DNA from: Camellia lanceoleosa
Lineage: Eukaryota > Streptophyta > Magnoliopsida > Ericales > Theaceae
Reading direction: 5' to 3'
Length of the DNA: 64,000 nucleotides
Assembly: GCA_025200525.1 (NCBI GenBank)
Contig: CM045768.1
Coordinates: forward strand, 44,797,022 to 44,861,021
Positions 12,103 to 23,310 of this stretch are shown in pieces; positions within the stretch are counted from its first letter, which is position 1; each line of letters opens with the position of its first letter. The position numbers and the translations under genes are program-made. Under the pieces are notes generated by a model. It made no database searches. It was not told the DNA's origin and saw only the letters and a list, made by a program, of their open reading frames with translations.

Positions 12103-13539
12103 CTGCTTTGAACCGGTTAAGGCGCCCTTGGCAGATCAAACCCTCAATTTGGTCCAGGAGGTTGACACATTCTTCGGTGGTATGGTCGTGGTCACAATGG
12201 AAACGACAGTACCTGGACTGGTCCCGCCTGGTGGAGGGGGATTTCGATGGTTGGGGCCACTTGAGGTCATAGTTACACTAGATTTGGTGCAAGACTTGCT
12301 CCATAGGTGAGTAAAGAGGTGTGCATTGTTCGAACCGACCAGGTGGTCGGGTAGAAGCTCGTCGGTCTGAGCGTGGAGAACGGTTTGTATGCTGCAAAGG
12401 TCAGTGAGTGTATTGCAAGTGTCTGGGTTTAGGTTCTTTTCTCTTTTCCCTGGACTGCGAGGTTTTGAACGTGGAGTCTTGGTGAGCCGCCAGGGAGTCT
12501 TCAGTATTCATGTATTTCTGGGCTTTAGTGAGAACGGTAGCCATTGCGGTCGGTGGGTTTTTGGAAAGGGAAAAGAGAAAATTCGACCGATGCAAACTGG
12601 CCATAAAGGCTATGAGAATGACCTTGTTATCGTTTTTTTCCACTTGTAAGGCTTCTGTATTGAAGTGGGTGATAAAGCTGTGTAGCAATTCCCTTTTGGT
12701 CTGCTGGATGTTTAGAAGTTGAGTCGCTGGGTGTCATTGGCGCTGCGCATCAATGAAATGGCTCAGGAAAGACTAGCTGAGATAGTGAAAGGAAGTGACA
12801 AAGTCTAGGAGAAGTTGGTTAAACCAGAGTCATGCCGACCCCTTCAACGTAATGGGTCGTCTAGAAAGGCGTAGAGGATCATAAGTGTCTGATATGCTTC
12901 CACGGGGTCGACTGGATTGGTGGTACCATCAAAGGTGTCAATCGACGGCATTTTGAACTTAGAGGGTAGAGCTTTATCCTTGATGGAAACGATAAAATGA
13001 GAGTTGACGGTGGAAGAAGGTTTATACTGCATGTTCTACATGACCCCATTAGCTGAAGCTTCATGGCCTGTAATTCTTCGTCCCAAATGAGGGTATTATC
13101 TCCACAAGCATGACCTGGGGGTTGAACACTGCTAGCCTCGGCTTCACAGACGGCGGCGTGTTACAAGGGTGGGTGGTTATGGAATAGCGATGGTCTTTTC
13201 TGACGGGTTTGTGAGCTTAGAGGAGGGGGGCACAGAACGTTGAGGTTCGACAGTTGACGCTGTGGGACAAAGGGAGGAAATATTCCTTGGGACATATATG
13301 GCGGGAAAGGGTAATGATTGTGGGTTTGTTTCGGGTTAGGAGACTATTTGAGGTGGTGGAGGAGGGATAGGTAAGTCACACTGGAGCAAAGCGTTGATCA
13401 GGGCTTGGTTTTGTTCGGTTAGCTGGTTGATGTTGTTGGTGAGTTCCGCGAAATATGGAGATGGGTTATTTGGGTTAGAGAACTTGGTTTCCAGGTTACC
13501 AACATTGTGTTGTGAAGCCATGGACCTAGTCGTGACCAT
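12103..13539 (-). pseudogene. Decayed gag of the - strand Tat-like element
   Basis: On the - strand the frame opens with MVTTRSMASQHNVGN at 13539, a typical start for Tat-type gag and matching MVITRPMASQYNAGN at 52466. Further matches are FKMPSIDTFDGTTNPVDPVE (about 12960-12900) and LHRSNFLFSLSKNPPTAMAT (about 12600-12540), with counterparts at 53030-53480. Stops and shifts separate these blocks. The gag 3' part continues on the other side of the solo LTR at 8612. Confidence 0.75.
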
Positions 13540-13612
13540 CCACCCTGACGTAGGAAGTGGGTGTTAATGGGGTTCCCGGCGACAATGAATACAACTGTCG
13601 ACCAGAGGAGAT

Positions 13613-13630
13613 TTCCCACAGACGATGCCA
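13613..13630 (-). other. Primer-binding site of the - strand Tat-like element
   Basis: Reads TGGCATCGTCTGTGGGAA on the - strand, two bases after the LTR end. The + strand relative has TGGCGCCGTCTGTGGGAA at the same place, so this copy carries C-to-T/G-to-A-type changes. I do not assign the tRNA. Confidence 0.75.
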
Positions 13631-13632
13631 AC

Positions 13633-14198
13633 TGATAATGCAATAACTTCAATGGTGGATGGGTCAGACTGATTCACGCCTCCAATAGGTCTGATGGCCT
13701 TTGTGTCCTCAAAGCCTTCCTGCGAAAAGGTCTAAAGGGGGAGATAATCCCCCGATGGACACTCCAACGATCAAGTTAGGTTATAGCAAATTGACTTGAG
13801 AGAGAGAGAGGGAAGCAAGGGGATAGAAAACTTAACCTCGATGTATCTCGAAACTTCCTTATATCTTTTACTCATCATTTTTTTTGTCCATTCCAAGCTG
13901 TTTTGTTGGCCGAAAGTTTATAGCCTAGTTGACATCGTTCATGGTGAGTCTGCTTTTTCCAGCATGAAGGGATTGTCGCATTTAATGTTACAAGGGCCTC
14001 ATTAAATGGCTGATGTGTGGGTGCAATAACTTTACAGAATCTTTGTTTACTTACGTGGTTAGGCCTCTGCCTGACAAGTATTTGAATGCTATTGGTCCTG
14101 GCCAGCATTGATTTCTTAGAGTTATTGAGCTTTAATATCTGGACTGCAAGCTGGGCCTAATTTGTGGGTTGGGCCCTCTTGGGTGCCCATTAGTATCA
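13633..14198 (-). repeat. 5' LTR (566 bp) of the - strand Tat-like element
   Basis: On the - strand it starts TGATACTAATGGGC at 14198 and ends GCATTATCA at 13633, giving TGATA/TATCA terminal inverted repeats. It aligns with the split LTR at 44229-44400 plus 51911-52368. No matching 3' LTR exists in the window because that end of the element is deleted. Confidence 0.8.
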
Positions 14199-15298
14199 TA
14201 ACTTTCTATCAATAAATGTCTTAGTGGGTATTGCTTATTCCCTCTTAACTTGGTCATTATCAGAGAAATTTCTTGTACGTTGTCTTCTTAAATGGAGGCA
14301 ACATTGAACTACAGGATTGTTTTCAATAGAAAATCAACTGAAAATATGCCAATTGGAAACTTTAGTTAATACTTGGGATGGTAATTCTGAGAAGATGTTT
14401 GTCTGGTTGGAGATTCAGAATTTTTAAGGTAAACAGGATTGAGTTATGAATGTTTGATTGCAACAGAAGAGTTTTGTTTGTGTGGACTGCTGCATTTCAT
14501 TGGTTAGGAAGTCTTTTGAAGGTTTTCATCATCTGTATTTTGCTGCTCTATAATTTCTGACTCTTTTTGTCCTCGTTAATTTTCATGAGTTAGGAAGCTG
14601 TAACGAGGCCTTCCATCTTTAGATTCTGTAGTTTATGCTCAGCAAAGCAGAGGATTACATGGAGCACCTAGGTGATGAAGCAGAAGCAAATGATGAAAAT
14701 AATATGACTCCAGGAATACAATTCTTATTCAGCGGGGAGTCAAATAATTTGAATTGAGTGAACATAGATATTGGTTCTTTTGTGGTGTGAACCTAGATAT
14801 ATTAAAGGTTACTTGAACCAAATTCTTGACTTGTGGTTTCAAGTAATAGAAACTTTATTTGAATAGGTGATTTAAGAAGAATTTTTGTTTGTTGGTACTT
14901 CAGTTTTGTCTAGTAACATACAGAAGCAACAAATCTTGCAGTTTTTTGGATAGTTGAAATCAGATTAAAAGATGCTTGAGGTTCTGAAATTCTTAGTAAT
15001 CCTGAAAAATGATATGAAAATAATGGGTGCTTTTAAACTTTTTTTGTTGGGTTCTCAAAAATACAAAAAACAAAAATGAAAAATGAAAGCATAGAAAACA
15101 AGGCTTGGCCCTTGTTCCATCTCCCCTAGCCAACAGTTCTTCCCGGCTTGAAGCTTGATCATTCAGGTTTGGATTGGCAACAATATAAGAGAGAAGTTTG
15201 GCAGTTACTCTTTTTTTTTTGATCGGCAGTTTGGCAGTTACTGTTACAACTGTGATTTCTTACAATTGTGATTTTTGTAACACCATTATAGCAGTAAT
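14199..15298. other. Intergenic sequence, nothing recognised
   Basis: AT-rich host sequence between the Tat-like LTR and a foldback element. No reading frame of credible length, RNA gene or transposon end was recognised. Some stretches could be remains of an untranslated region, but nothing shows this. Confidence 0.5.
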
Positions 15299-15531
15299 GA
15301 GTTGAGATTCTCGCATTGGGCTCTCTCCTTGCCTCCCTACTTGCAACGGTGGAGATGCACTTTAATTTGATCCAACGGTCTAGATTTGGGTAAAAAAAGT
15401 AAATTTGAATTTGTTTTATTATTTTTTTATTTTTAAATAGTCAAATCTGAACCGTTAGATCAACTCAAAATGCATCTCCACCGTTGCAAGTAAGAAGACA
15501 AGGAGAGAGCTTAAGGAGAGGATCTCAACTC
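15299..15531. mobile_element. Foldback MITE with ~90-bp inverted arms
   Basis: The left arm (GAGTTGAGATTCTC ... GGTGGAGATGCA) and right arm (TGCATCTCCACC ... GAGATCTCAACTC side) are inverted repeats of roughly 90 bp around a T-rich spacer. TAAT lies just outside the left end and again two bases beyond the right end, a possible short target duplication. The superfamily is not assigned. Confidence 0.75.
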
Positions 15532-16928
15532 CATAATAGGTAACTAACTATGTTTAAAATTTTGGAGAAACTTTGTGTGGCCAAAAATAGAGATCCTTCT
15601 GTTCCACTGGAAGACATTGCTAGCCAAGCCTTTGATTGACAAGGAATAAAGCAGCTTGGACATCTCAAGTATATATCCATTGCTATCACATTTCAGTCCT
15701 CTTATAAGAACAATTCCTACTTATTAGTTGATTCCCAATCTCACCACTCAATGACAGAGATATATTGCAACTTGTCACGTCAGCTGTATTTCATTCCAGT
15801 CACAAAATTCGTATTATGATTATACAATAAAGTACTCAACACAGAAGCATTAATCCCAATTGAGCCATGTTTGGTTGGTTATGTACTTCCATTTTCTCTG
15901 ATCAGTTTATTCAAAGGTTTATTCTGAATTAAATTTAAGGCAATCAAGTCAATTTTTACTGTTGCTACCAAAGGCATTTCTCACACAATTCTTCACAAAA
16001 AAATTTTTAAAAAGAAAAAAATCAATTTCCTCTCGCATGGGTGTGATATTGGACTTTTGCCATCTGATAACATATTTTTCACTCAGTTTTTTTTATTTAT
16101 TTATAAGAATTGGAAATATGCAAATATTGTGAAAAAATGCTAATCTAGCAACCGATAAGATTAATTTTAATGGCTTTTAAATTTTCCCTTGTAAAATTGT
16201 TGATGACTGAAAAAGTTTCATTAACTTGTACAATAATACAAAGTTGACCTCATGTGGATGGATTAAAGAAAGGGGGAAGGTGGTCAATAAAAATAAATAT
16301 ATTTTAATTAATCAAAGGTTCACTTGATGACCCACCACACATATTGTAAATATCTGATAAAAAAAAAAAAAAAAAACACATATTGTAAATATGTAATTAT
16401 GAATAATTCATACAAACTAATAAGAAATAGAAATTGCTACCATTGCCTTCATCCACTTTTATAGAAGAGAGATATACAAAAGAGGAGATTCTATTACAAA
16501 AATCTCATATTATATGTATTTTTAATTATATTATTTTCATCATTAATTATAATTAATTTTTTTAATTATTTTTTATGACATTATTTTGAAATATTTGATT
16601 ATGATTTTTTTCTGTTCAATTACTTTTTTTAGAAAAAAAATATTTTAATTATAACTCAAAAAATATAAAATTATACCATTTTTTCCGTAATTATAAAACA
16701 CATATGTACCATAATCTTTCCCTACAAAACAATTCACATACCATATTTTTACTCACATATAAAATAGTTTTTATTTTTAGAGTGGTCATATAAAATAGTT
16801 AAGTTACTTACGGTAGTAGGGGCACATTTTAAATAATAAATTGTTTTAAAACTTTCAATGATATTTATTTAGTTTTGCAACGGTCGAATTCCATCCGCTG
16901 ATACCAAGAAAATTGATAGATCGGCCTC

Positions 16929-16930
<2 letters not shown>
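15532..16930. other. Intergenic sequence upstream of SLX1
   Basis: AT-rich, with no credible reading frame. It holds the poly(A) scar at 16337-16392 and the presumed SLX1 promoter, for which I see no clear TATA box. Confidence 0.5.
16337..16392 (+). mobile_element. Poly(A)-only retroposon scar flanked by 17-bp target duplications
   Basis: ACACATATTGTAAATAT occurs at 16337-16353 and again, unchanged, at 16376-16392. Between the copies lie only CTGAT and a run of about 17 A. This is what a LINE-machinery insertion looks like when nearly all of the copied RNA except its tail is missing. Confidence 0.7.

Positions 16931-16931
<1 letters not shown>

Positions 16932-16960
<29 letters not shown>
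16932..16960 (+). repeat. (AG)n microsatellite in the SLX1 leader, touching the start codon
   Basis: About 14 AG dinucleotides run directly into the ATG at 16960, whose A is the last base of the tract. GAGA tracts near plant start sites can bind BPC/GAGA factors; a role here is only inferred. Confidence 0.9.
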
Positions 16961-16963
<3 letters not shown>

Positions 16964-19162
16964 GGAGAAGGAAGGGGCGATCAGAGAAATCAGAAACCCT
17001 AATTTCTGGAAGAGAAGGAAGGGGAGAAGAAGGAAGCGAAAGACCGAGTCCTGGAGAAGAGAAAGGAGGGTTCTTCGCCTGCTATCTCCTCGCTTCTCTC
17101 AGCCCCAGGCACAAAGGTCACACCTACATCGGGTTCGTCTCCTTCTCACTCATCACTTTCCAATTTAAACTCTCTGTTTATTTTATTTAGAGTTCTCATC
17201 ATGATCTTTTTTGGTCAAATCTGATAGATTTACAGTGAATCCAAGGCGTAGAATTAGGCAGCATAATGGGGAAATAGGGAGCGGAGCATGGAGGACGAAG
17301 AAAAAGCGGCCTTGGGAAATGGTTATGTGCATCTATGGTTTCCCTACCAATGTTTCTGCTCTTCAGGTTACATTACTAACCTTTTCTCTAGGGTTCTTAT
17401 TTCAATTGGTTACGCAGGGAAATCTTGGGCAGTTTTCAATATGATAGCCCTTTTTTTCTAATCTCTTCTTGATGGGAATTTTAGTTTATTGCTTATTATT
17501 CATTGTTTATTGCCGTTAATGCTAAATTTCACCGGTACACCTTAGCCATGAGGGCAGTGATAGTAAAATCGTGTTTGGAAAAGTTTTGGAATTATGATTT
17601 GAGAATAGAGTTGTATTTTGAATTTGTGAGTTTTAGAATTATGATTTGAGTGTGGAATATTTATTTAGGAGTTTTGAAAAGAATTTTGAATTAAGTTTGA
17701 AATTTTTGATGTGATATATGATATTTGATACAAAAATTTATAACTCATAACCAAATATACAATTCAAAATTCTATTCAAAACTCATAAATTTTTTTAAAA
17801 AATTATAAATTTTTTTTATTTAAAATATAAAAAATAACAAGTACTAATTGTATTAAAAAAAAAAATTAGCATTATTTCGGTCAACCGGCCGGACGTTTGA
17901 GAGGACGACCGGTTAGTCCAAATTTTCTCGCATTGGAAAGAATTTTCAAAAGTAGGTGTAAAATTAATTTTTGAAAACTTTAAACAAACAAGACACTACT
18001 CAAAACAAGAGGTGAAAATATGTTTGGAGAAGCTAACTAAACACAAATCTTTCAATGGGCTTTGTACCCAAAAAAAAAAACCCACACACACACAATGGTT
18101 TGGGGGTAGATTTACTGAATTCTTCAATTTTGATAACCCAGGCATATAAGAAATTATCACAGGAGTCCGGAAGGCCCGTAAGAAGAAATTTTGGGGATTC
18201 AAATCCTTTTGTAGTCTTTATTAAAAAAAAGTTAAATGATGAAGAAAGAGTATGGTGCTAAAATAATGTTCTACTGAAACTTGTAGTTTGAATGGGCCTG
18301 GCAGCACCCAACAGAATCGCTTGCTGTGAGGACAGCAGCTGCAACTTTTAAGTCCCTCTCCGGCCTTGCTAATAAGATCAAACTTGGCTACACAATGCTC
18401 ACTATCCCGGCTTGGCAGAAGTAAGCTGTTTTTGTTTCTCATGAGTGTGACACATGGTTTTGATTCGACTTATTGGCCAGTGACTTACCTATTTTCTGTT
18501 TGTGGTTTAGCCTGCACCTTACAGTGAACTTTTTGTCAACAAAATATACTCAGCATTCTGCTGGTTGCCCAAGCCTACCGGAGCACATGAAGGTCCAAGT
18601 TTGTTCCATGGATGAGCTTCCTTGCTATACAAATACAAGCAGCGATCACCGGGATGATGACAATGAAATATGCAACAAAACCAGTAGTGATGGATCTGTA
18701 AGCGAAGGATTGATAGATATGACAGTTGATTATCGGAGAGATTACTGGAAGAGCAATGAAGAGATGACTACTCATGGCCTGAATGGATGTGTAGAAGACA
18801 TTAGCACGAGACAGTTGCTTAGTTCAACTGAAGATCATAGACAGTCATTTTTATCGCCTTCATTTCTTACTAGTACCTTTAACACATTAGAAGCAGTCAA
18901 AGATAGAGATGTGTTTGCATTTACTGAAGAGAGTAGTAAGGTTGAACTGGATCAGCCAAGCAGCGAAGAATTGCCAACCAGAAGAGCTGCTAATAATGAT
19001 CAACCTCCAATTAACGGTCCTGTTGCTCCTAGTGAAGTTGAGGTTATAGATTTGTTATCCCCCTCGCCTGGCTACAGAATTAGGTCAACTAGCAAGAAGA
19101 GAAAAGTTCCTTATGTTCGTTCTGAAATAATTGACCTGACCAAATCACCCATTTTTGTTTAA
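16960..19162 (+). CDS. SLX1: Structure-specific endonuclease subunit SLX1 (four coding exons)
   Basis: GIY-YIG nuclease family; the catalytic subunit that cuts branched DNA such as flaps and Holliday junctions, acting in the nucleus with an SLX4-type scaffold in other eukaryotes. I place exons at 16960-17132, 17228-17366, 17367-end excluded then 18287-18420, and 18511-19162, all GT-AG and in frame, giving 365 residues. Residues 38-135 form the nuclease domain: CYL (41-43) and YIG (56-58) for the GIY and YIG motifs, Arg66 and His70 in RRRIRQHN, and Glu114 in HPTES as the likely metal-binding acid. A short joined segment follows (WQNLHLTVNF) and then an acidic, Ser-rich tail with KKRKV (344-348), a likely nuclear signal, and two SUMO-interacting-like motifs. 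No RING-type cysteine cluster is evident in the C-terminal part. No stops or shifts; looks functional. Confidence 0.9.
17367..18286 (+). other. Large third intron of SLX1 (between coding exons 2 and 3)
   Basis: 920-bp GT-AG intron (donor CAG/GTTACA, acceptor TTGTAG/TTTGAA). It is AT-rich apart from a short GC-rich stretch at 17880-17925 (CGGTCAACCGGCCGGACG). No reading frame or transposon end was recognised in it. Confidence 0.75.
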
Positions 19163-19417
19163 TTAACTGTAGAATGGCAGAGATGCAACCTTGGTTGATG
19201 AAAAAGACAACAATACATTTGTATCCTGTTTGGGAATAAACTTTGGATGTTTTGTAATTTCCATTTCAATAATAAAAAATAAAAAAAAATTTCACCCTCA
19301 TAATATGTATTTTTACTTGAACAAGAGATGTTTGTTTACTCACAAGGTTGGCAAGTCATTAGTCCCATTTGGGAGTGTTGAAGTTGAAACTTACATAAAC
19401 ACAATCCATACTGTTGG
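19163..19417 (+). other. SLX1 3' untranslated region and flank
   Basis: Contains a candidate polyadenylation signal AATAAA at 19271-19276, about 110 bp after the stop codon. The host sequence ends at the GTTGG target duplication (19413-19417) of the copia element. Confidence 0.6.
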
Positions 19418-19875
19418 TGTTGTGCTTGTGAGACCAAAATGAATACCAAACACACACAGAAAAGAGAAACACAAGGTTTACGTGGTTCAACAATGCACCT
19501 ACATCCACGGGCAGTGAATTTCACTATATGGAGAGAAATACAAAGATTACAACGATAAAGGAGGAGGAGACAACACTCTTACTCTACTCACACTCTCAAT
19601 CTCTCTATTGCTTACACTCTGATTACACTATCACTCTGATTACACTTGAACCCCTCTCATTTACTACATATTTATAGATGCAAAGGGAGAGCCAAAGTCT
19701 TCATAGCCATTGACAAAGCGACAAAGATTTATGGCAGCCATCAACAAGATCTAAAGATCTGCCACCCTACCATGGAGTGGCTTGGCTAAATCTTTAGCCT
19801 AAATCTTCAGCTCCTTCATTTGTCTTCAATCAGCAACTATTGTTGGCTTTGGCGAATAGGAGCCAATCTTCAACA
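19418..19875 (-). repeat. 3' LTR of the outer copia element (458 bp)
   Basis: On the - strand starts TGTTGAAGATTGG at 19875 and ends CACAACA at 19418. A TATA-like CTATAAATA lies at 19677-19669. The polypurine tract AAGGTGGAGATT (19887-19876) precedes it. It matches the split LTR at 22996-23310 plus 38289-38406. Confidence 0.85.
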
Positions 19876-22800
19876 AATCTCCACCTTACTCTTAGATGCA
19901 ATCAACATATCATCTATAAGAGCAAATAGATAAAGGAACCATCTGGAAGCTTATAGAAATATACACAATGATCATACTGCCTTCTTGTGTATTTCTTTTC
20001 CTTCATGAATTGATTAAATTGCTTGTACCATTGTCTCGGGGATTGCTTCAACCCATACAACGATTTGTTCAACTTACAAGCCCAATTCTCTTTTCCAGCA
20101 ACTTTGAAACCATCTGGCTCGGACATGTATATCTCTTCTTCTAGATCTCCATGTAAGAAGGTAGTTAGACATCGAGTTGGGCTAGCTCGAGATCAAATTG
20201 TGTAACTAAAGCTAGTAATACACAAATAAACATGTGCTTTACAACAGGTGAGAATATCTCATTGTAGTCTATTCCTTCCTTTTAGGCATAGCCTGTAGCT
20301 ACCAAGCTAGCTTTAAATCTGATGTTGTCTTTGCTTAGAATGCCTTCCTTCTTTGTGTAAACCCACTTACACTAAATTTCTTTCTTTCCCTTTGGAAGTT
20401 ACACAAACTCCCAAGTCTGGTTCTTATGAAGTGACCTGATCTCCTCATCCATCGCCTCTTTCCATTTGACACTTTCTGCATTCCGCACGGCTTTTTTGAA
20501 AGTGCACGGAACATTGTCATCAATGACCAAAAGTGCATAGGCCACCATATCGACCATCTAAGTGGGTTGTTTGGTAACTCTTTTTCTTTTTCTAGTTGCA
20601 ATGGGTTCTGATTGTTGTGAGACCTCTTGAGTTGGATTTCCATTTTCATCTAAACTCTCTTTAACATATTCTTCAGAGTTATCAACTGAAATTTCTTCAA
20701 GATTATTGACTGCCTGAACAATCTTTACTGGAGTAAAAAACTTCACTTGCTTTGATTTTTTCAATACTTCCTCATTCTCGTGAGGATTTGCCTGCTTCGG
20801 CATTGCAGGCTCATCAAAGGTAACGTCTCTTCTAGTGATAACTTTCTAGGAAATTATAGAATGTTCTTGAAGTACCGCGTGTCCCTACTCGTTAACCAAT
20901 TATCATTTAATATGTCTCATCATGTTTCCCAATCACCCAACACAATACCCTACCTACCCACTTTCTCCACCAATTACAATGCTATGGAATACCACGTGTC
21001 TATACTCTGGAATTACTGAATAATTACCCCAACTTTCTTTGATTTAGAACACCAGAGTCTGTATCCTTTGACATCATTGCTAAAGCCTAAGAAGACAACT
21101 TTCTTGGCTCTAGTATCCAACTTAGAGTCTATAATATGAAAATAAGCTGGACATCTGAAGATACAACTAATCATAATCAGTAACTGGTGCACTTGACCAT
21201 TCTTCCATGGGAGTCTTGCCATCTAGTGCTGCAGCAGGTAGTTTGTTGACAAGATGAAGGGCATAGTTCAATGTTTTACCCCAGAATGTCTTGCTCAATC
21301 CTGAATGTGATAGCATACAATGGACTTTCTCCACCAAAGTGCAGTTCATGTGTTCTACAACTCCATTTTGCTGCGGTGTTCCATGAATTTTGAAATATCT
21401 CACTATCTCTCCACTTTGGCAAACTCCAAAAAAGGGATCTGATGTGTATTCGTTGCCATTGTCAGATCTAAGCTTCTTGATTTTCTTGCCTGTCTGGGTT
21501 TCAATCATTTTCTTCCATGTAAGGAAGATGTCTAATACCTCATCTTTGTACTTTATTGTGTAAACCTAGACTCTCCTTGAGAAATCATCAATGAACGACA
21601 CAAAGTAGTGTTTACCTCTCAAAGAAGCATTCTTGGAAGGACCCACACGTCGGTGTGAATGTAGTCTAGGATCCCTTCGGTATGATGAATAGCGGTACCA
21701 AACTTGATTTTTGTTTGCTTGCCCAATACACAATACTCGCAGAACTTAACCTTCCATGTTTTGGCACCTTTTAACAGGCCTTGTTTTACTAACCCTTGTA
21801 AAGCCTTCTTACCGACATGCCCTAGGTGCATGTGACAAAGTCTGGAAGTGTTTGATGCATCATCCTCTGAGTTGGTGGAGACAACCACTCTCCCTGTGAT
21901 TGTAGAGCCGTTTAGGAAATATATAAATTTCCCTTATGAGTACCCTTTATTGCAACAAATGCTCATCGTACAACTTTGAAAACTCCACCTTCAATAGTTA
22001 CTTTATAACTTTTGGAGTTAAAAACTCTCACTGAGATGAGATTCTTTGTCAAATCCGGTACATACAGAACATCTTCGAGAATTCTAATTGTTCCATCATG
22101 CATTTTCAACCGAATCATTCTAATCCCCTTTGTTCGGCAAGCATTGTTGTTGCCCATTAGCACAACTCTTGTAAGCTCGAGAATCAATGCTTGTTAGGAT
22201 ACATATGGTAGGAACATCCGGAATCTAGAATCCATTCATCAAAATGGCCAAGTGATGAAACTGTAAAAGCTGATCTTTCACCATTATCTCTATCTCGTGC
22301 AACGTTCACATTTTCCTCTTTCTTGTCTTTATTTGAGCAATCTTTTATCCAGTGCCCCCTTTTGGTGACAATAGGCACACTCGTCTTTTTTAAGACGTCT
22401 TCTGTCTGATGATCTCCCCCTAGATTTTAAGCGAGACTTTCCGCACCCTGTATATCTTCTATTAGTCGTCTTGCCTCTGACTGTCAATGCCTTTGATGTT
22501 GAGTCTCTGTTTGCAAACTTATCTTTTCTTCTGAACTCGTTATTCACCAAGGCATTTGAAACATCAACATATTTAATCTTTTCTTTACCATATAGTAAAA
22601 TGATGGTAAGATGATTATATATATTAGGCAGGGAATTCAAACTCTGGCAAAGGAGAATAGGTACTAAGCCTTAAGTACTTGGACATAGCTCCACTTGGTA
22701 TTTTTTCCTCCAAATAAATATTTGAAGTATTAGTTTTGGGGACAGATAGCCGTCTTCTTCCTCTCGCAGCGCGTAGGTCACCTGATATAGAGTTGACTTT

Positions 22801-22981
22801 ACACGTCAAACTTTGACTGGCATGTGTAGATCACCCATACGTCTGCTTTTGGTGTTCTTTGGGTCTGGATTCCTCTAGTCGAGCGAAACCTCCTAGAATA
22901 TCCAGAAATTGATTTCAACAACTTTGAAATTTTCAATTTACAGAAAACAAAGTTGCAGGTGCTCCGTTTTGGCACAACGAT
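19876..22981 (-). pseudogene. Decayed copia gag-pol lacking RNase H
   Basis: In - strand order: gag fragments at 22809-22400; a CCHC zinc knuckle broken by a frameshift near 22385-22335 (CAYCHQKG ... HWIKDC); protease motif WILDSGCSYHM near 22230; GAG-pre-integrase at 21888-21619 (LCHMHLGHVGKKALQ); integrase core at 21508-21167 (LRSDNGNEY, GTPQQNGVVEH); reverse transcriptase at 20126-19914 (LYGLKQSPRQWYKQF). The catalytic YVDD region is almost immediately followed by the polypurine tract, so RNase H and the end of RT have been deleted. A 183-bp MITE interrupts it at 20848-21030. Multiple stops; inactive. Confidence 0.85.
20848..21030. mobile_element. 183-bp hAT-like MITE with 8-bp target duplication
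   Basis: Flanked by AACTTTCT at 20840-20847 and 21031-21038. Removing it restores the copia reading frame around SKKV...RRDVTFDE. An 8-bp duplication is typical of the hAT superfamily. The ends (GGAAATTATAGAA and, reversed, GGGGTAATTATTC) are imperfect inverted repeats. It carries no coding sequence. Confidence 0.7.
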
Positions 22982-22993
22982 GCTCTGATACCA
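22982..22993 (-). other. Primer-binding site of the outer copia element
   Basis: GCTCTGATACCA on the + strand, i.e. TGGTATCAGAGC on the - strand, two bases inside the 5' LTR end at 22996. Initiator tRNA-Met type. Confidence 0.85.
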
Positions 22994-22995
22994 AT

Positions 22996-23310
22996 TGTTG
23001 TGCTTGTGAGACCAAAAAATACCAAACACACAGAGAAAAGAGAAACATAAGGTTTACGTGGTTGAGAATGTGCCTATGTCCACAGCAAAGGATTTCACTA
23101 TATGGAGAGAAATACAAAGATTACAACAATGGAGGAATATGAGACAATACTCTTACTTTATTCACACTCACACTCACACTCACCCAGCTTGTTTACACTC
23201 TAATTACACTCTTTCTCGATTTCCACACTTGAACCCTCTCTCATTCACTACCCATTTATAGATGCAATAGGAGAGCCAAAGTCTTTATAGCCATCGACAA
23301 GCCATCAATA
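22996..23310 (-). repeat. 5' LTR of the outer copia element, inner part
   Basis: Aligns with 19418-19740 of the 3' LTR. It is cut at 23310 by the CACTA; the remaining LTR bases resume at 38289. The ATA at 23308-23310 is the left CACTA target duplication. Confidence 0.85.

Larger units (their letters stand above)
3510..14198 (-). mobile_element. Tat-like Ty3/gypsy retrotransposon, 3' end deleted, two nested solo LTRs
   Basis: Read on the - strand, this element starts at 14198 with a 566-bp 5' LTR, then a primer-binding site, gag, protease, reverse transcriptase and RNase H, and is cut off at about 3510 before the integrase. It is the same family as the + strand element beginning at 44229: the proteins align along their length, for example GSGKFLGFIVSHRGI here and GFGKFLGFMVSHRGI there. 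Solo LTRs at 5004-7456 and 8613-12097 interrupt it. The truncated end adjoins the integrase of the + strand gypsy remnant with no target duplication, so deletion or illegitimate recombination is more likely than insertion. Many stops and frameshifts; not autonomous. Confidence 0.85.

Noticed and set aside
18150..18215. tRNA-like B-box (GGGGATTCAAATCC) in the SLX1 intron
   Set aside because: No cloverleaf or A-box could be arranged around it, so no tRNA or SINE call is made.
18473..18510. Start of a separate 229-residue gene at 18473
   Set aside because: The frame upstream of 18511 is intron; the acceptor TTTAG at 18510 joins to the previous exon and completes the SLX1 protein.
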